From assembly GCF_002355515.1 (NCBI RefSeq), contig NZ_AP014809.1:2256501-2320500 (forward strand): a stretch of 64,000 nt of DNA. Direction: 5' to 3'. The notes beneath the pieces were generated by a model. It saw only the letters and a list, made by a program, of their open reading frames with translations, had not been told where the DNA came from and made no database searches. The first letter of the stretch is position 1. Each line of letters begins with the position of its first letter. The stretch comes from Methylorubrum populi (GTDB lineage: Bacteria; Pseudomonadota; Alphaproteobacteria; Rhizobiales; Beijerinckiaceae). The position numbers were made by a program, and so were the translations under genes. Of this stretch, positions 36,257 to 45,631 are shown in pieces.

Positions 36257-36287
36257 AACGCCGGGCCTCATCGTGAGACCCGGCGTT
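36257..36287. terminator. Bidirectional hairpin terminator
   Basis: AACGCCGGG (36257-36265) pairs with CCCGGCGTT (36279-36287), and CTCA/TGAG extends the stem around a TCG loop. It lies between the converging LysR gene and the ybdD-type gene. Flanking sequence has only short T tracts on either side. Confidence 0.7.
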
Positions 36288-36345
36288 CCGATTCATCATC
36301 TCACGAGAGGCGAGGGCCGCCGCTCGTGAGGGTGGTTACCGAGCC

Positions 36346-36579
36346 TCAGCAGCAGCGGAAGCCCGACGTGTTGCCGACGCCGAAGCGGGCGCTCTCACGG
36401 TTGCGGAAGAACTCACGCTCCGTCATCGGCGTCTGGTCGGGGTGGGTCTTGCTGATATGCGCGACATAGGTCCCGTAATCGCCCTGACCCACCATCAACC
36501 GCGCGCCGTCACAGACGCACTTGTTGAAGGCCCGGAGGCGATCGCGAAAGCTCTGCGACGGTGCGACGGTGCCGGTCAT
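36346..36579 (-). CDS. YbdD/YjiX-family small protein
   Basis: A 77-residue protein matching YbdD/YjiX (FRDRLRAFNKCVCDGARLMVGQGDYGTYVAHI, then PMTEREFFRNRESARFG). These are encoded immediately downstream of CstA-type transporters and are thought to support them; here the ATG lies seven bases after the cstA stop. The C-terminal CC is unusual to see but the core is intact. Confidence 0.9.
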   Translation of the reverse strand: MTGTVAPSQSFRDRLRAFNKCVCDGARLMVGQGDYGTYVAHISKTHPDQTPMTEREFFRNRESARFGVGNTSGFRCC

Positions 36580-36586
36580 GTCGGCC

Positions 36587-38644
36587 TCACTCCGCGGGCG
36601 CGAGCTTCGGGTCGGCTTCCAGCGCCGTCCAGCGGTCGGCGCGGTAGGCCTTGACGCAGGCCATCACCCCGAAGACGACGATCGCCACGACGAGGCCGAC
36701 GAACATCACGGCGAGCGCCGCGTCGATCCGGTCGTTGAAGACGATCTTGTGCATGTCGTCCATGCTCTTGGCCGGTGCCAGCACCTTGCCCTCGGCGATC
36801 GCCTTCGCGAACCGGTCCGCATGGCTGAGGAAGCCGATCTTCGGGTCGGGCGAGAAGATCTTCTGCCAGCCGGCGGTGAGGGTGCAGATGCACAGCCACA
36901 CGGTCGGGATGATCGTGACGAAGGCGTAGCGCTCGCGCTTCATCTTGAAGATCACCACGGTTGCGAGCGTCAGCGCCACCGCCGCCAGCATCTGGTTCGA
37001 GATGCCGAACAGGGGCCACAGGGTGTAGATGCCGCCGAGGGGATCGGTGACGCCCTGGTGGAGGAAGAAGCCCCAGGCGCCGACGCAGAGGGCGGTCGCG
37101 ACCACGCTCGGCCCCCAGGACGCGGTGTCCTTGAAGGTCGGCGAGATCAGGCCGAGCAGATCCTGCAGCATGAAGCGCCCGGCGCGGGTGCCGGCATCCA
37201 CCGCGGTCAGGATGAACAGTGCCTCGAACAGGATCGCGAAGTGGTACCAGAAGGCCATCATCGTCTTGCCGCCGATGGCGGAGGAGATGATGTGGGCCAT
37301 GCCGACCGCCAGCGTCGGGGCACCGCCGGTGCGGGAGATGATCGAGTGCTCGCCGACGTCCTTGGCGGTCTGGGCGATCACATCGGCGCCGACGGGGAAG
37401 CCGAGCGCCGTCACCGCCGCCGCCGCGCTCTCGGGGGTGGTGCCGACGAGGCCGCCCGGCGAGTTCATGGTGAAGTAGATGCCCGGCTCGATGACACAGG
37501 CGGCGACCAGCGCCATGATCGCCACGAAGCTCTCCATCAGCATGCCGCCGTAGCCGATGAAGCGGGTGTCGAGCTCGTTGTCGACGAGCTTCGGCGTCGT
37601 GCCCGAGGAGATCAGGGCGTGGAAGCCCGAGACCGCGCCGCAGGCGATGGTGATGAACAGGAACGGGAACAGGGAGCCGGCCCAGACCGGACCGGTGCCG
37701 TCGACGAACTTCGTCATCGCCGGCATCTGCATGTGCGGCGCCACGAACACGATGCCGATGGCGAGGCCGACGATGGTGCCAATCTTGAGGAAGGTCGAGA
37801 GGTAGTCGCGCGGGGCGAGCAGCAGCCAGACCGGGAGGATGGCGGCGACGAAGCCGTAGCCGATCAGCATCCAGGTGAGCTGCACGCCGGTGAAGGTGAA
37901 GGCCGGGCCCCAGTACGGGTCGGCGGCGATCTGGCCGCCGTAGACAATCGCGGCCATGAGCAGGACGAAGCCGATGATCGAGACCTCGCCGACCTTACCC
38001 GGCCGGATGTAGCGGGCGTAGAGGCCCATCAGCAGGGCGATCGGGATCGTGGCGCCGACGGTGAAGGTGCCCCAGGGGCTCTCGGCCAGCGCCTTGACCA
38101 CCACCATCGCCAGCACGGCGAGCAGGATGACCATGATCATGAAGGTGCCGAACAGGGCGATCACGCCGGGTATCACCCCGAGCTCGGCCCGGATCAGCTC
38201 GCCGAGCGAGCGTCCGTCGCGGCGCATCGAGATGAACAGGATCATGAAATCCTGCACCGCGCCCGCGAGCACGACGCCCGCGAGGATCCACATCATGCCG
38301 GGCAGGTAGCCCATCTGGGCCGCGAGCACCGGACCGACGAGGGGGCCGGCTCCGGCGATGGCCGCGAAGTGGTGGCCGAACAGGACCGACTTGTTGGTGG
38401 GAACGTAGTCGAGGCCGTCGTTGTGGCGATGGGCCGGCGTCTCGCGCTTGGGGTCCAGGCGCATGACGTTGTTGGCGATGTAGAGAGAGTAGTAGCGGTA
38501 GGCGATGAGGTAGACGCAGACCGCGGCTACGACGACCCACAGGGCGTTGATCGATTCACCCCGCTGTGTGGCGACCACCGCCAGTGCCGCGGCACCCAAT
38601 GCCCCGACGAGGGCCCAAGGCCCGTGTTTCTGTATCGCGCCCAT
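36587..38644 (-). CDS. cstA: CstA-family carbon starvation transporter
   Basis: A 685-residue inner-membrane protein with about 16-18 hydrophobic segments. CstA/BtsT proteins import pyruvate or peptides under carbon limitation. Family segments visible include PTNKSVLFGHHFAAIAGAGPLVGPVLAAQMGYLPG, IISSGTTPKLV and GGIYTLWPLFGISNQMLAA (as separate motifs). The ATG at 38644 fits the family start (MGAIQKHGPW); the 45-residue extension upstream is unlike it. It forms an operon with the ybdD-type gene. Confidence 0.94.
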   Translation of the reverse strand: MGAIQKHGPWALVGALGAAALAVVATQRGESINALWVVVAAVCVYLIAYRYYSLYIANNVMRLDPKRETPAHRHNDGLDYVPTNKSVLFGHHFAAIAGAGPLVGPVLAAQMGYLPGMMWILAGVVLAGAVQDFMILFISMRRDGRSLGELIRAELGVIPGVIALFGTFMIMVILLAVLAMVVVKALAESPWGTFTVGATIPIALLMGLYARYIRPGKVGEVSIIGFVLLMAAIVYGGQIAADPYWGPAFTFTGVQLTWMLIGYGFVAAILPVWLLLAPRDYLSTFLKIGTIVGLAIGIVFVAPHMQMPAMTKFVDGTGPVWAGSLFPFLFITIACGAVSGFHALISSGTTPKLVDNELDTRFIGYGGMLMESFVAIMALVAACVIEPGIYFTMNSPGGLVGTTPESAAAAVTALGFPVGADVIAQTAKDVGEHSIISRTGGAPTLAVGMAHIISSAIGGKTMMAFWYHFAILFEALFILTAVDAGTRAGRFMLQDLLGLISPTFKDTASWGPSVVATALCVGAWGFFLHQGVTDPLGGIYTLWPLFGISNQMLAAVALTLATVVIFKMKRERYAFVTIIPTVWLCICTLTAGWQKIFSPDPKIGFLSHADRFAKAIAEGKVLAPAKSMDDMHKIVFNDRIDAALAVMFVGLVVAIVVFGVMACVKAYRADRWTALEADPKLAPAE

Positions 38645-38939
38645 GCGACGCCTCACTCCGTCATTGGCCGCATTCTTGATGCAGGCGGCCTTACGCGGTT
38701 CTGTTTGGCGCAATTTTTCCTGCGATGCCAGTTGCGGGGAACACACAGGCCCGCGTTCCATCGGCGTCCGCAGTAACATCTATGATGATGCGTCACCCCT
38801 CCCGTTGGATGAGATTGGTGCCTTGGCAGCGGCGCTGGCGAGCGTCTCAAGTGGGTGATCGACTGGCGAACGGAGCCGGTCGTTCGGAGCGCCGCCTGGG
38901 CTCTGCGCTCCTTTGCGGGTCACGGGTAGGCTTGGCGCC

Positions 38940-39566
38940 TCAATCGAGGACGATCACCCGGTTGGGCAGCTGGTTGTCGCTATGGGAGCCGGGCAGCTCG
39001 GCCTTCAGCACCGCCCCGACCCGTTCTACCGCTGCGACGAGGCCTTCGCCGAGCGCGTCGCGCCCAGCGGCGCTGAGCAGATCGGAGACGATGGCGTGCC
39101 ACTGCGCCTCCTCGACGCGGGACCGCACCCCCTTGTCGGCCACGACTTCGGCGTAGCGCTCGGCCAGCGCGACGTAGACCAGCACGCCGGTGCGCCCCCG
39201 CGTTCCGGTGAGACCGTGAGCGAAGAATTCCCGGCGGGCGGCGGCATGCGCCCGCTCGCGGCGCCAGCGCCGTGGCGTCAGCGCGATGCGCAGGCTCTCG
39301 TTCAGGGTCAGCAGCAGGGTCGCGAGCACGCTGGCCGCCTGGGCCAGCGCGATCTGCCCGGCGTCGAGATCGGTGAGCAGGATTAACGGCCAGGGCAGGG
39401 CGAGAGCGACCACCAGCGCGAGGGCGAGGCCGGGGGAGCGGTAGAGCCCGGCGCGGGCGGCCACGAGCACGATGATCTCGCCCGCGGTGCCGGCCTCCGC
39501 CCGGCCGATCGCCGCGGCGATCCGCTCCCGCTCGGCCATATCGAGGATTCGCGCGCTACCAGTCAC
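38940..39566 (-). CDS. TPM-domain membrane protein
   Basis: A 208-residue protein with two close membrane helices (LALALVVALALPWPLILL and the following LAQAASVLATLLLTL) inside a TPM (Psb32/MOLO-1-type) fold: ERIAAAIGRAEAGTAGEIIVLVAARAG at the N-terminus and GRTGVLVYVALAERYAEVVADKGV later. Its start overlaps the end of the preceding TPM gene by 11 bases; a later ATG at 39539 is possible. Third gene of lemA-TPM-TPM. Confidence 0.88.
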   Translation of the reverse strand: MTGSARILDMAERERIAAAIGRAEAGTAGEIIVLVAARAGLYRSPGLALALVVALALPWPLILLTDLDAGQIALAQAASVLATLLLTLNESLRIALTPRRWRRERAHAAARREFFAHGLTGTRGRTGVLVYVALAERYAEVVADKGVRSRVEEAQWHAIVSDLLSAAGRDALGEGLVAAVERVGAVLKAELPGSHSDNQLPNRVIVLD

Positions 39567-40344
39567 CGGAGGCCCCCCCGCCGCCGAACGAACCGCCGCC
39601 GCCGGAAAAGCCGCCGCCGCCGTCCGAGAAGCCGCCGCTCCATCCGCCCGACGGTCCCGGTATGACCACGAAGCCGCCGCCGCGGCCTCCGCGTCCGCCC
39701 CCGCTCATTCGCGTCAGCACGACGACGAGGGCGATGATGACGATGATCCAGAAGATCACCGTGACGGGATCGACCGCGTCCGCCCGCACCGGCGCCCGGC
39801 GCTGCCACTCGTCGGCATCGCCCGCGAGGATCGGCAGGATCGCATCCACCCCGGCCTCGATCCCGCCGGAAAAGTCCCCTTGGCGGAAGCGGGGCGTGAT
39901 CGCGCTGGTGATGATGGTCTTCGACAGCGCGTCGGTGAGCGCCCCTTCGAGGCCGTAGCCGACCTCGATCCGGACCTTGCGCTCCTTCGGCGCCACCAGC
40001 AGAAGCACGCCGTTGTTGGTCTTCTTCTGGCCGATGCCCCAGGCCCGGGCGAGGCGGTTGGCGTAATCCTCGATCGTGAGATCGTGAAGGCTCGGCACGG
40101 TGGCCACGACGAGCTGGTCGCCGGTCCTGTCCTCGTGCGCCTTGATCTTGCCGTCGATCCGCGTCCGCGCCTCCGGCGCGAGGATGCCGGCCGCGTCCAC
40201 CACCCGCCCCGTGAGCTTGGGGAAATCGGGCTCGGCCGCGGCGGCAAACCCGGCGAGAGCGGCCCAGATCAGCCAAGCGAACGACAGAGTGGCCAGCAAG
40301 CCGGTTGCGGGAGGCCGAGCGCGCGGGCCGGGATGTATCATCAC
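39556..40344 (-). CDS. TPM-domain protein with signal peptide and glycine-rich tail (YgcG type)
   Basis: A 262-residue protein. A signal peptide (residues 1-37) is followed by a TPM domain (LTGRVVDAAGILAPEARTRIDGKIKAHEDRTGDQLVVATV, KTNNGVLLLVAPKERKVRIEVGYGLEG), then one membrane helix (VTVIFWIIVIIALVVVL) and an Arg/Gly then Gly/Ser-rich tail ending GGGGASGDW. TPM domains are extracytoplasmic and proposed to act as membrane-associated phosphatase-like or assembly factors. It is 21 bases downstream of lemA and overlaps the second TPM gene. Confidence 0.9.
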   Translation of the reverse strand: MMIHPGPRARPPATGLLATLSFAWLIWAALAGFAAAAEPDFPKLTGRVVDAAGILAPEARTRIDGKIKAHEDRTGDQLVVATVPSLHDLTIEDYANRLARAWGIGQKKTNNGVLLLVAPKERKVRIEVGYGLEGALTDALSKTIITSAITPRFRQGDFSGGIEAGVDAILPILAGDADEWQRRAPVRADAVDPVTVIFWIIVIIALVVVLTRMSGGGRGGRGGGFVVIPGPSGGWSGGFSDGGGGFSGGGGSFGGGGASGDW

Positions 40345-40365
40345 CAGGGAGGCTCGCGCCGCGTG

Positions 40366-41001
40366 CTAGAACTTCACGTTCGGTGCGCGCTCTGCGCCCG
40401 GCGTCGAGGTGAAGGTCTCCATCGGCTTGGCTTCGGGATAGAACCACGAGGCGATCCAGCGGCCGGGAATGGTGCGGATCTCGGTGTTGTAGGCCTGGAC
40501 CGCCTGGATGTAGTCGCGCCGCGCCACGGCGATCCGGTTCTCCGTGCCCTCGAGCTGCGACTGTAGCGCCAGGAAGTTTTGGTTGGACTTGAGATCCGGA
40601 TAGGCCTCGACCGAGGCGAGGAGCCGCCCGAGCGCCCCCGAGAGTTGATTCTGGGCGTCCTGGAACTGCTTGAACTTCTCCGGGTCACTGACCGTCGAGG
40701 CATCGACCTGCACGCTGGTCGCCTTGGCCCGGGCTTCGGTTACCCGGGTCAGGGTCTCCTGCTCCTGCTTGGCGTAGCCCTTCACGGTCTCGACGAGGTT
40801 CGGGATCAGGTCGGCCCGGCGCTGGTACTGGTTCTGCACCTCGCTCCAGGCCGATTTCGCCTGCTCCTCCAGGCTCGGCACCCGGTTGATCGCGCCGCAG
40901 CCCGAGAGACAGGTCGCCAGCCAGAGCGCGGCGAGCGCGGACATGATCCGTCCAAGCACGCTGGTGCGGGCGGGCGCCGCGGGGCTGAAGGCGAGGGACA
41001 T
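40366..41001 (-). CDS. LemA-family lipoprotein
   Basis: A 211-residue LemA protein. Residues 1-35 end in lipobox CLSGC (Cys35), so it is lipid-anchored rather than held by a plain helix. The LemA helical bundle follows: SAWSEVQNQYQRRADLIPNLVETVKGYAKQE, VTEARAKA, then RDYIQAVQAYNTEIRTIPGRWIASWFY. LemA partners TPM proteins in many bacteria, and here it is the first gene of that set. The ATG at 41001 is chosen over the long upstream frame. Confidence 0.92.
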   Translation of the reverse strand: MSLAFSPAAPARTSVLGRIMSALAALWLATCLSGCGAINRVPSLEEQAKSAWSEVQNQYQRRADLIPNLVETVKGYAKQEQETLTRVTEARAKATSVQVDASTVSDPEKFKQFQDAQNQLSGALGRLLASVEAYPDLKSNQNFLALQSQLEGTENRIAVARRDYIQAVQAYNTEIRTIPGRWIASWFYPEAKPMETFTSTPGAERAPNVKF

Positions 41002-41152
41002 GGCGGGCGATCTCCGGAGCGAGCTTGGCGGCAGGGGCTGCTGCGGGAGATAGGGGGCGCGGACCGCGGCGGGAAGGGTCGGATTCGGCGTGAGCGCTCC
41101 TCTTCCGTCCCTCGCTTGACAATCCGCCTCCGATTGCGGCGGCGTACCCGTC

Positions 41153-41467
41153 ATGAACGATGCGCCCGCTCCTGCTCCCGCTCGCCCCCGCATCACCATC
41201 ACCTACTGCACGCAGTGCCAGTGGCTCCTGCGTGCGGCGTGGATGGCGCAGGAGCTCCTCTCGACCTTCCGCGACGATCTCGGCGAGGTCGCCCTCCGCC
41301 CCGGGACGGGCGGAGTGTTCGTGATCGAGGTCGAGTCCGAGGTCATCTGGGAGCGCGTGCGCGACGGCGGCTTTCCCGATGTGAAGGTGCTCAAGCAGCG
41401 GGTGCGGGACCGGCTCGACCCGGGGCGGGATCTCGGCCACGTCGATCGGGCCGGACGGGAGGGCTGA
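41153..41467 (+). CDS. SelW/Rdx-family thioredoxin-like protein
   Basis: A 104-residue protein of the SelT/SelW/SelH (Rdx) family with the redox motif Cys19-Thr-Gln-Cys22, cysteine in both positions rather than selenocysteine. The WLLRAAWMAQELLSTFRDDLGEVALRPGTGGVFVI core is typical. Its targets are unknown. It is divergent from lemA with 151 bases between starts. Confidence 0.9.
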   Translation: MNDAPAPAPARPRITITYCTQCQWLLRAAWMAQELLSTFRDDLGEVALRPGTGGVFVIEVESEVIWERVRDGGFPDVKVLKQRVRDRLDPGRDLGHVDRAGREG

Positions 41468-41567
41468 GGCGGGGCAGTTGGCACGCGGGCCCGCGCTGGG
41501 GCATGATGGGCGGGCGCCACTCTGAAAATCCCTTCGTGCGAAGCCGCGGGACGCCTTGATCCGACGC

Positions 41568-43709
41568 ATGCTCTCCCGGCTTGGCCAGCGTGGCTTCTCC
41601 ACGCAGTTCTACCTGATCATGCTCGTGATCGCGCTGATCGGCCCGGGCCTGATCTTCACCGCGATCCTGCTGACCCGCTACGCCGCCACCGAGCGCGCCC
41701 GCTTCGAGCAGGATGCCCGGGAGAACGTGCGCGGCATCGCCCTGTCGATCGACCGCGACACCGCTGGGCTCGTCTCGGTGCTGCAGACGCTCGCCACCTC
41801 GCCGCGGCTCAAGGACGGCGAATTCGCCAATTTCGAGAATCAGGCACGGCTGGTGCGCGAAGCGATCGGCCTCGATCTCGTGCTGCGCCGGCCGGACGGG
41901 CAGCAGATCGTCAACACGGCCCTGAAGCCGGGGGCGCCCCTGCCGGTGAGCACCCTGCCGATCGACCGCGAACTCATCGACAGCGGGCAACGCTCGATGA
42001 TCACGGGCTACCTCGCGGGGGCGACGCCGGATCAGGCGCATTACGCCGTCGCCGTGCCGGTGCGGATCGACGACGGCATCGCGTTCATCCTCAGCTTCGC
42101 CGTGCCCTTGAATCGCATCGCGGGCATCCTCGCCCGCGAGCAGGTCCGGGGCTGGGTCACGGGCGTCTCGGACCGCGACGCTATCGTGCTCGCGCGCCTG
42201 CCCGAGATGCCGGGCGTGGTGGGTCAGCCCCGGCTCGCCACGCTGCGCCAGACGACGACGGGCACGCCCGGCGTCTGGGAGGGACGCGACCGCAATTTCA
42301 AGCCCGTCACCGTGGTCGAGGCGCGCTCGCGGCTCAACGGCTGGACCGTGGGGGCGAGCATCCCGCGCGAACTGGTCGACGCGCGGCTGCAGCGCTGGAT
42401 CTGGGCCTTCGGCGGCTTCGGGCTTCTCGTGCTCGCCACCTCCTCGGTGCTCGCCGTGCATCTCTGGTCGCGGGTCTCGAAGCCGTTGCGCCAACTCGCG
42501 GCTTCGGGGCCGGCGCTCGCCCGCGGACAGGCGATCCCGCGGGTCGCCTCGCCGATCCACGAGATCCGCCGCCTCGCCGACGTGCTCTCGGAAGCCTCCC
42601 TGCGGCTGCGCACCCGCTCCGAGGAGCGCGACCGGGCGCTCGCCGAGACCCAGCGCGGCCTCGCGGCCCTGCGCGAGAGCGAGGCGCGCTTCCGCCACAT
42701 GGCCGATTCGGCGCCGGCGCTGATCTGGATGACCGACGAGACCGGGGACGTGGTCTTCGCCAACATGCATTTCGATCACCTGTTCGGCCGCCCCGCCACG
42801 GACATGGCCGGCGGCGGCTGGGAATCGATCGTGCATCCGCCGGACCTGCCGGCCTTCCGCGCGACGTTCCAGGAGGCGTTCGAACACCGCCACCCGTTCC
42901 GGGCGGAGATGCGGGTGATCGACCGCAACGGCGAGATCCGATGGCTGCGCTGCGAGGGCGTGCCGCGGCTCGACGATCACGGCACCTTCCTCGGCTTTAC
43001 CGGGTGCAACGTCGATGTCACCGATGCCAAGCGCGCCGAGGAACATCTGCGTCTGCTCATCAACGAGTTGAACCATCGGGTGAAGAACACCCTGGCCACC
43101 GTCCAGTCGATCGCCATGCAGTCCCTGCGGGGGCTCGACGGGGAGGAGGCGCAGGTGGCCAAAGCCGCATTCGAGGCGCGGCTGCTGGCGCTTGCCCGTG
43201 CCCACGACGTGCTGACCCGCGAGAGTTGGGAGGGCGCCGAGCTGAAGACCGTGGTGGCCGACGCGATCCGTCCGCTGGATGTCGGCGACGGCGAGGCTTC
43301 GCGCTTCGCGGTCTCGGGCCCGCGCCTGCGGCTCGCGCCGCGGCTGGCCCTGTCCATCGCCATGGCCCTGCACGAACTCGGCACCAATGCCGTGAAGTAC
43401 GGAGCGCTGTCCAGGGAGGGCGGGCGTGTCACGATCACCTGGACCGTACAGCGCCGGCCGGAACTCTCCCTCTCCCTGCGCTGGAGCGAGAGCGGCGGCC
43501 CGCCGGTCACGCCGCCGACACGGCGCGGCTTCGGCTCGCGCCTGATCGAGCGCAGCCTCGCCCGCGAACTCGCCGGCAAGGTCGAACTGCTCTACGAGCC
43601 CGACGGCGTGGTCTGTACGATCGAGGCGCCGGTGCCGCCGCCGGGCCTGCTCGAGCGGAAGGGGGGCACGCAGCTGGCCGCCACGAAGCCCTTGCCGCTC
43701 GCGGGGTGA
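41568..43709 (+). CDS. HWE-family sensor histidine kinase with PAS domain
   Basis: A 713-residue membrane kinase. Helix 1 lies at residues 14-36, an extracytoplasmic dCache-like sensor spans about 40-275, helix 2 is near 280-300, a HAMP-like linker follows, then a PAS domain (about 370-490). The dimerisation segment LINELNHRVKNTLATVQSIAMQSL has phospho-acceptor His503, and the ATPase has LHELGTNAVKYGALS and RRGFGSRLI, which place it in the HWE/HisKA_2 group. Many alphaproteobacterial members serve the general stress response or light sensing. No response regulator adjoins. ATG at 41568 is preferred over TTG at 41556. Confidence 0.92.
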   Translation: MLSRLGQRGFSTQFYLIMLVIALIGPGLIFTAILLTRYAATERARFEQDARENVRGIALSIDRDTAGLVSVLQTLATSPRLKDGEFANFENQARLVREAIGLDLVLRRPDGQQIVNTALKPGAPLPVSTLPIDRELIDSGQRSMITGYLAGATPDQAHYAVAVPVRIDDGIAFILSFAVPLNRIAGILAREQVRGWVTGVSDRDAIVLARLPEMPGVVGQPRLATLRQTTTGTPGVWEGRDRNFKPVTVVEARSRLNGWTVGASIPRELVDARLQRWIWAFGGFGLLVLATSSVLAVHLWSRVSKPLRQLAASGPALARGQAIPRVASPIHEIRRLADVLSEASLRLRTRSEERDRALAETQRGLAALRESEARFRHMADSAPALIWMTDETGDVVFANMHFDHLFGRPATDMAGGGWESIVHPPDLPAFRATFQEAFEHRHPFRAEMRVIDRNGEIRWLRCEGVPRLDDHGTFLGFTGCNVDVTDAKRAEEHLRLLINELNHRVKNTLATVQSIAMQSLRGLDGEEAQVAKAAFEARLLALARAHDVLTRESWEGAELKTVVADAIRPLDVGDGEASRFAVSGPRLRLAPRLALSIAMALHELGTNAVKYGALSREGGRVTITWTVQRRPELSLSLRWSESGGPPVTPPTRRGFGSRLIERSLARELAGKVELLYEPDGVVCTIEAPVPPPGLLERKGGTQLAATKPLPLAG

Positions 43710-43752
43710 GGGCGACGCCGCCGCCCGTCGCGGGCTCCGGCCGGAGCGGTCG

Positions 43753-44589
43753 CTACTGGAACGTCATCGGGTCGGGCCCGATCCGCCCATCGGCCCGGTC
43801 GAGCCGGGCGAGGGCCGCATGGTCGTCCTCCGTGAGGGTGAAACCGAACACGTCGATATTCTCGTGCATCCGCGCGGGCGTCGCGGATTTGGGGATCGTC
43901 ACCACGCCGTTCTCGATGTGCCAGCGCAGCACCACCTGAGCCGGGCTGCGCCCGAGGCGATCGGCGATCCGGGTGACGGCGGGCTCGTCCAGCACCTGGG
44001 CCTGTCCCAGCGGGCTCCAGGCTTCCGTGACGATGCCGAGCCGGGCATGGACCGCCCGCAGGGCGTGCTGCTGGAAACGCGGATGCAGCTCGATCTGGTT
44101 GAGGGCCGGGGTGATGCCGGTCTCGCTCACGAGCCGGTCGAGCTGATCCTCGGTGAAGTTCGAGACGCCGATCGAGGCCGCGCGCCCCTCCTCGCGCAGG
44201 CGGATCAGGGCGCGCCAGCTGTCGAGATAGAGGCCGCGGTCGGGGCAGGGCCAGTGAATCAGGTAGAGGTCGACCTGCTCCAGGCCGAGCCGGGCGAGGC
44301 TTTCGTCGAAGGCGCGCAGGGTCGCGTCGTAACCCTGGCTGTCGTTCCACAGCTTCGTCGTCACGAACACATCGGGCCGGGGCACCACGGTCTCCCGCAG
44401 GCCGCGCCCGACCCCGGCCTCGTTGCCGTAGGCCGCGGCGGTGTCGATCGAGCGGTAGCCGCTGCCGAGCGCGGTGCCGACGAGGGCGGGTGTCTGCGCC
44501 TCCTGCAGACGCCAGACGCCGAAGCCGAGCTGAGGGATGGACCGTCCGTCATTGAGGGCGATCAGCGGGACGGGATCGGGGGCTGTCAT
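43753..44589 (-). CDS. Aldo/keto reductase
   Basis: A 278-residue NADPH-dependent reductase of the 2,5-diketo-D-gluconate reductase type. The catalytic tetrad is visible: Asp49 (SIDTAAAYG), Tyr54, Lys79 (VTTKLW) and His112 (LIHWPCP). Cofactor residues occur in TIPKSATPARMHEN near the C-terminus. The physiological aldehyde is unknown. The ATG at 44589 gives the family N-terminus. Confidence 0.93.
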   Translation of the reverse strand: MTAPDPVPLIALNDGRSIPQLGFGVWRLQEAQTPALVGTALGSGYRSIDTAAAYGNEAGVGRGLRETVVPRPDVFVTTKLWNDSQGYDATLRAFDESLARLGLEQVDLYLIHWPCPDRGLYLDSWRALIRLREEGRAASIGVSNFTEDQLDRLVSETGITPALNQIELHPRFQQHALRAVHARLGIVTEAWSPLGQAQVLDEPAVTRIADRLGRSPAQVVLRWHIENGVVTIPKSATPARMHENIDVFGFTLTEDDHAALARLDRADGRIGPDPMTFQ

Positions 44590-44740
44590 GGCGTCTTTGT
44601 TCTCATGCGCTGCCCGAGCGACGAGCCGGGGGCGGGGCACGGAGAATCAGCATGATCTTGCCTGTCGTACAGGCGCTCTTCCGAGGGGCAGGCCTGCGCG
44701 CGCGTCAGGGCCCGCCTTAACGTCCGAGCCGGGGGTCGCG

Positions 44741-45520
44741 TTACGACCCGTGCCTTATCCCGTCCCCGCCCACTCCGAGCTCGGGCTCTCGGACGAGGTG
44801 CAGATAGGTCGGATCGAAATCGCAGAATGTCCGCAGGCGGGCGACGTCCGGGATATGCAGCCGGCGGTCCTTGAGCCGGATCAGCCCGGCCACGCGCAGG
44901 TCGCGCAGGATGCGGCTCACATGGATCGTCGTGATGCCGAGGATATCGGCGAGCATCGGCTGGGTCATGGGCAGCGGACAGTCCCGTTCCCCGGCGGCGC
45001 CGACCAGTTGCTGGCGCAGCAGGAGTTCGCAGAACAAGTGGGCGATGCGCTTGTCGGCGGAGCGCTGGCCCATGCTGGCGAGCCACTCTCGCAGGATGCT
45101 CTCATCGACGAGGGTGGCCCACCACAGCGCCCGGGCGAGGCGGGAATCGCGGAACACCAGGGAATCGACCCGTTCCTGCGGGAGGTCGGCGATGGTGCAG
45201 GCGGTCAGGGCGGCGATGTAGTGGTCGGACGGGCCGAGCACAACCGATTGCAGATCGCAGAAATCGCCCGGCAGAAGCAGGCCGATGATCTGGCGCTGCC
45301 CGTCATCGATGAGCTTGTAGCGGAAGGCAAAGCCTTCGAGGATGAGGTGGACGCCGGCGGCCACGTCGCCGGCGCGCACGATGTCCTGCTGCGGCTCAAG
45401 GCTGCGATGGCACCTGGAGAGGTCGGCGAGCAGGGCCCGATCCCCGGCGTCGAGGTCCGGGCCGTGGCGGAGCCGGAGGATCAGAGGATTGCTGCGCGAG
45501 AGCGCCACCGTCGCGTCCAT
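44741..45520 (-). CDS. Crp/Fnr-family transcriptional regulator
   Basis: A 259-residue regulator with an N-terminal cyclic-nucleotide-binding beta-roll ([44 protein letters not shown], in parts) and a C-terminal HTH (MTQPMLADILGITTIHVSRILRDLRVAGLI). It has no FNR-type four-cysteine cluster, so it is not an oxygen-sensing Fnr. It lies downstream of glgA on the same strand, 111 bases away, so it could be co-transcribed with, or control, the glycogen genes. A CGGAAC-GCTCG-GTTCCG repeat (45533-45549) just upstream of its start may be an autoregulatory site. Confidence 0.88.
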   Translation of the reverse strand: MDATVALSRSNPLILRLRHGPDLDAGDRALLADLSRCHRSLEPQQDIVRAGDVAAGVHLILEGFAFRYKLIDDGQRQIIGLLLPGDFCDLQSVVLGPSDHYIAALTACTIADLPQERVDSLVFRDSRLARALWWATLVDESILREWLASMGQRSADKRIAHLFCELLLRQQLVGAAGERDCPLPMTQPMLADILGITTIHVSRILRDLRVAGLIRLKDRRLHIPDVARLRTFCDFDPTYLHLVREPELGVGGDGIRHGS

Positions 45521-45532
45521 GGACGCTCAACG

Positions 45533-45549
45533 CGGAACGCTCGGTTCCG
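45533..45549. promoter_or_regulatory. Inverted repeat upstream of the Crp/Fnr gene
   Basis: CGGAAC-GCTCG-GTTCCG, 12 bases upstream of the regulator start and 82 bases after the glgA stop. It could be an operator, a leader hairpin or a terminator stem for glgA; no T run on the minus strand supports the last. Confidence 0.35.
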
Positions 45550-45631
45550 TGCCATGGAAACGCGACAACCTTTTGCGGGCAACCGCCTCCGGTGAGGCGG
45601 TGTTCCCACGAGACCCGGCTTTCTCCGGCGC

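Noticed and set aside
41391..43373. A 660-codon minus-strand frame opposite the HWE kinase
   Set aside because: Antisense to a kinase with complete domains; no recognisable protein features.
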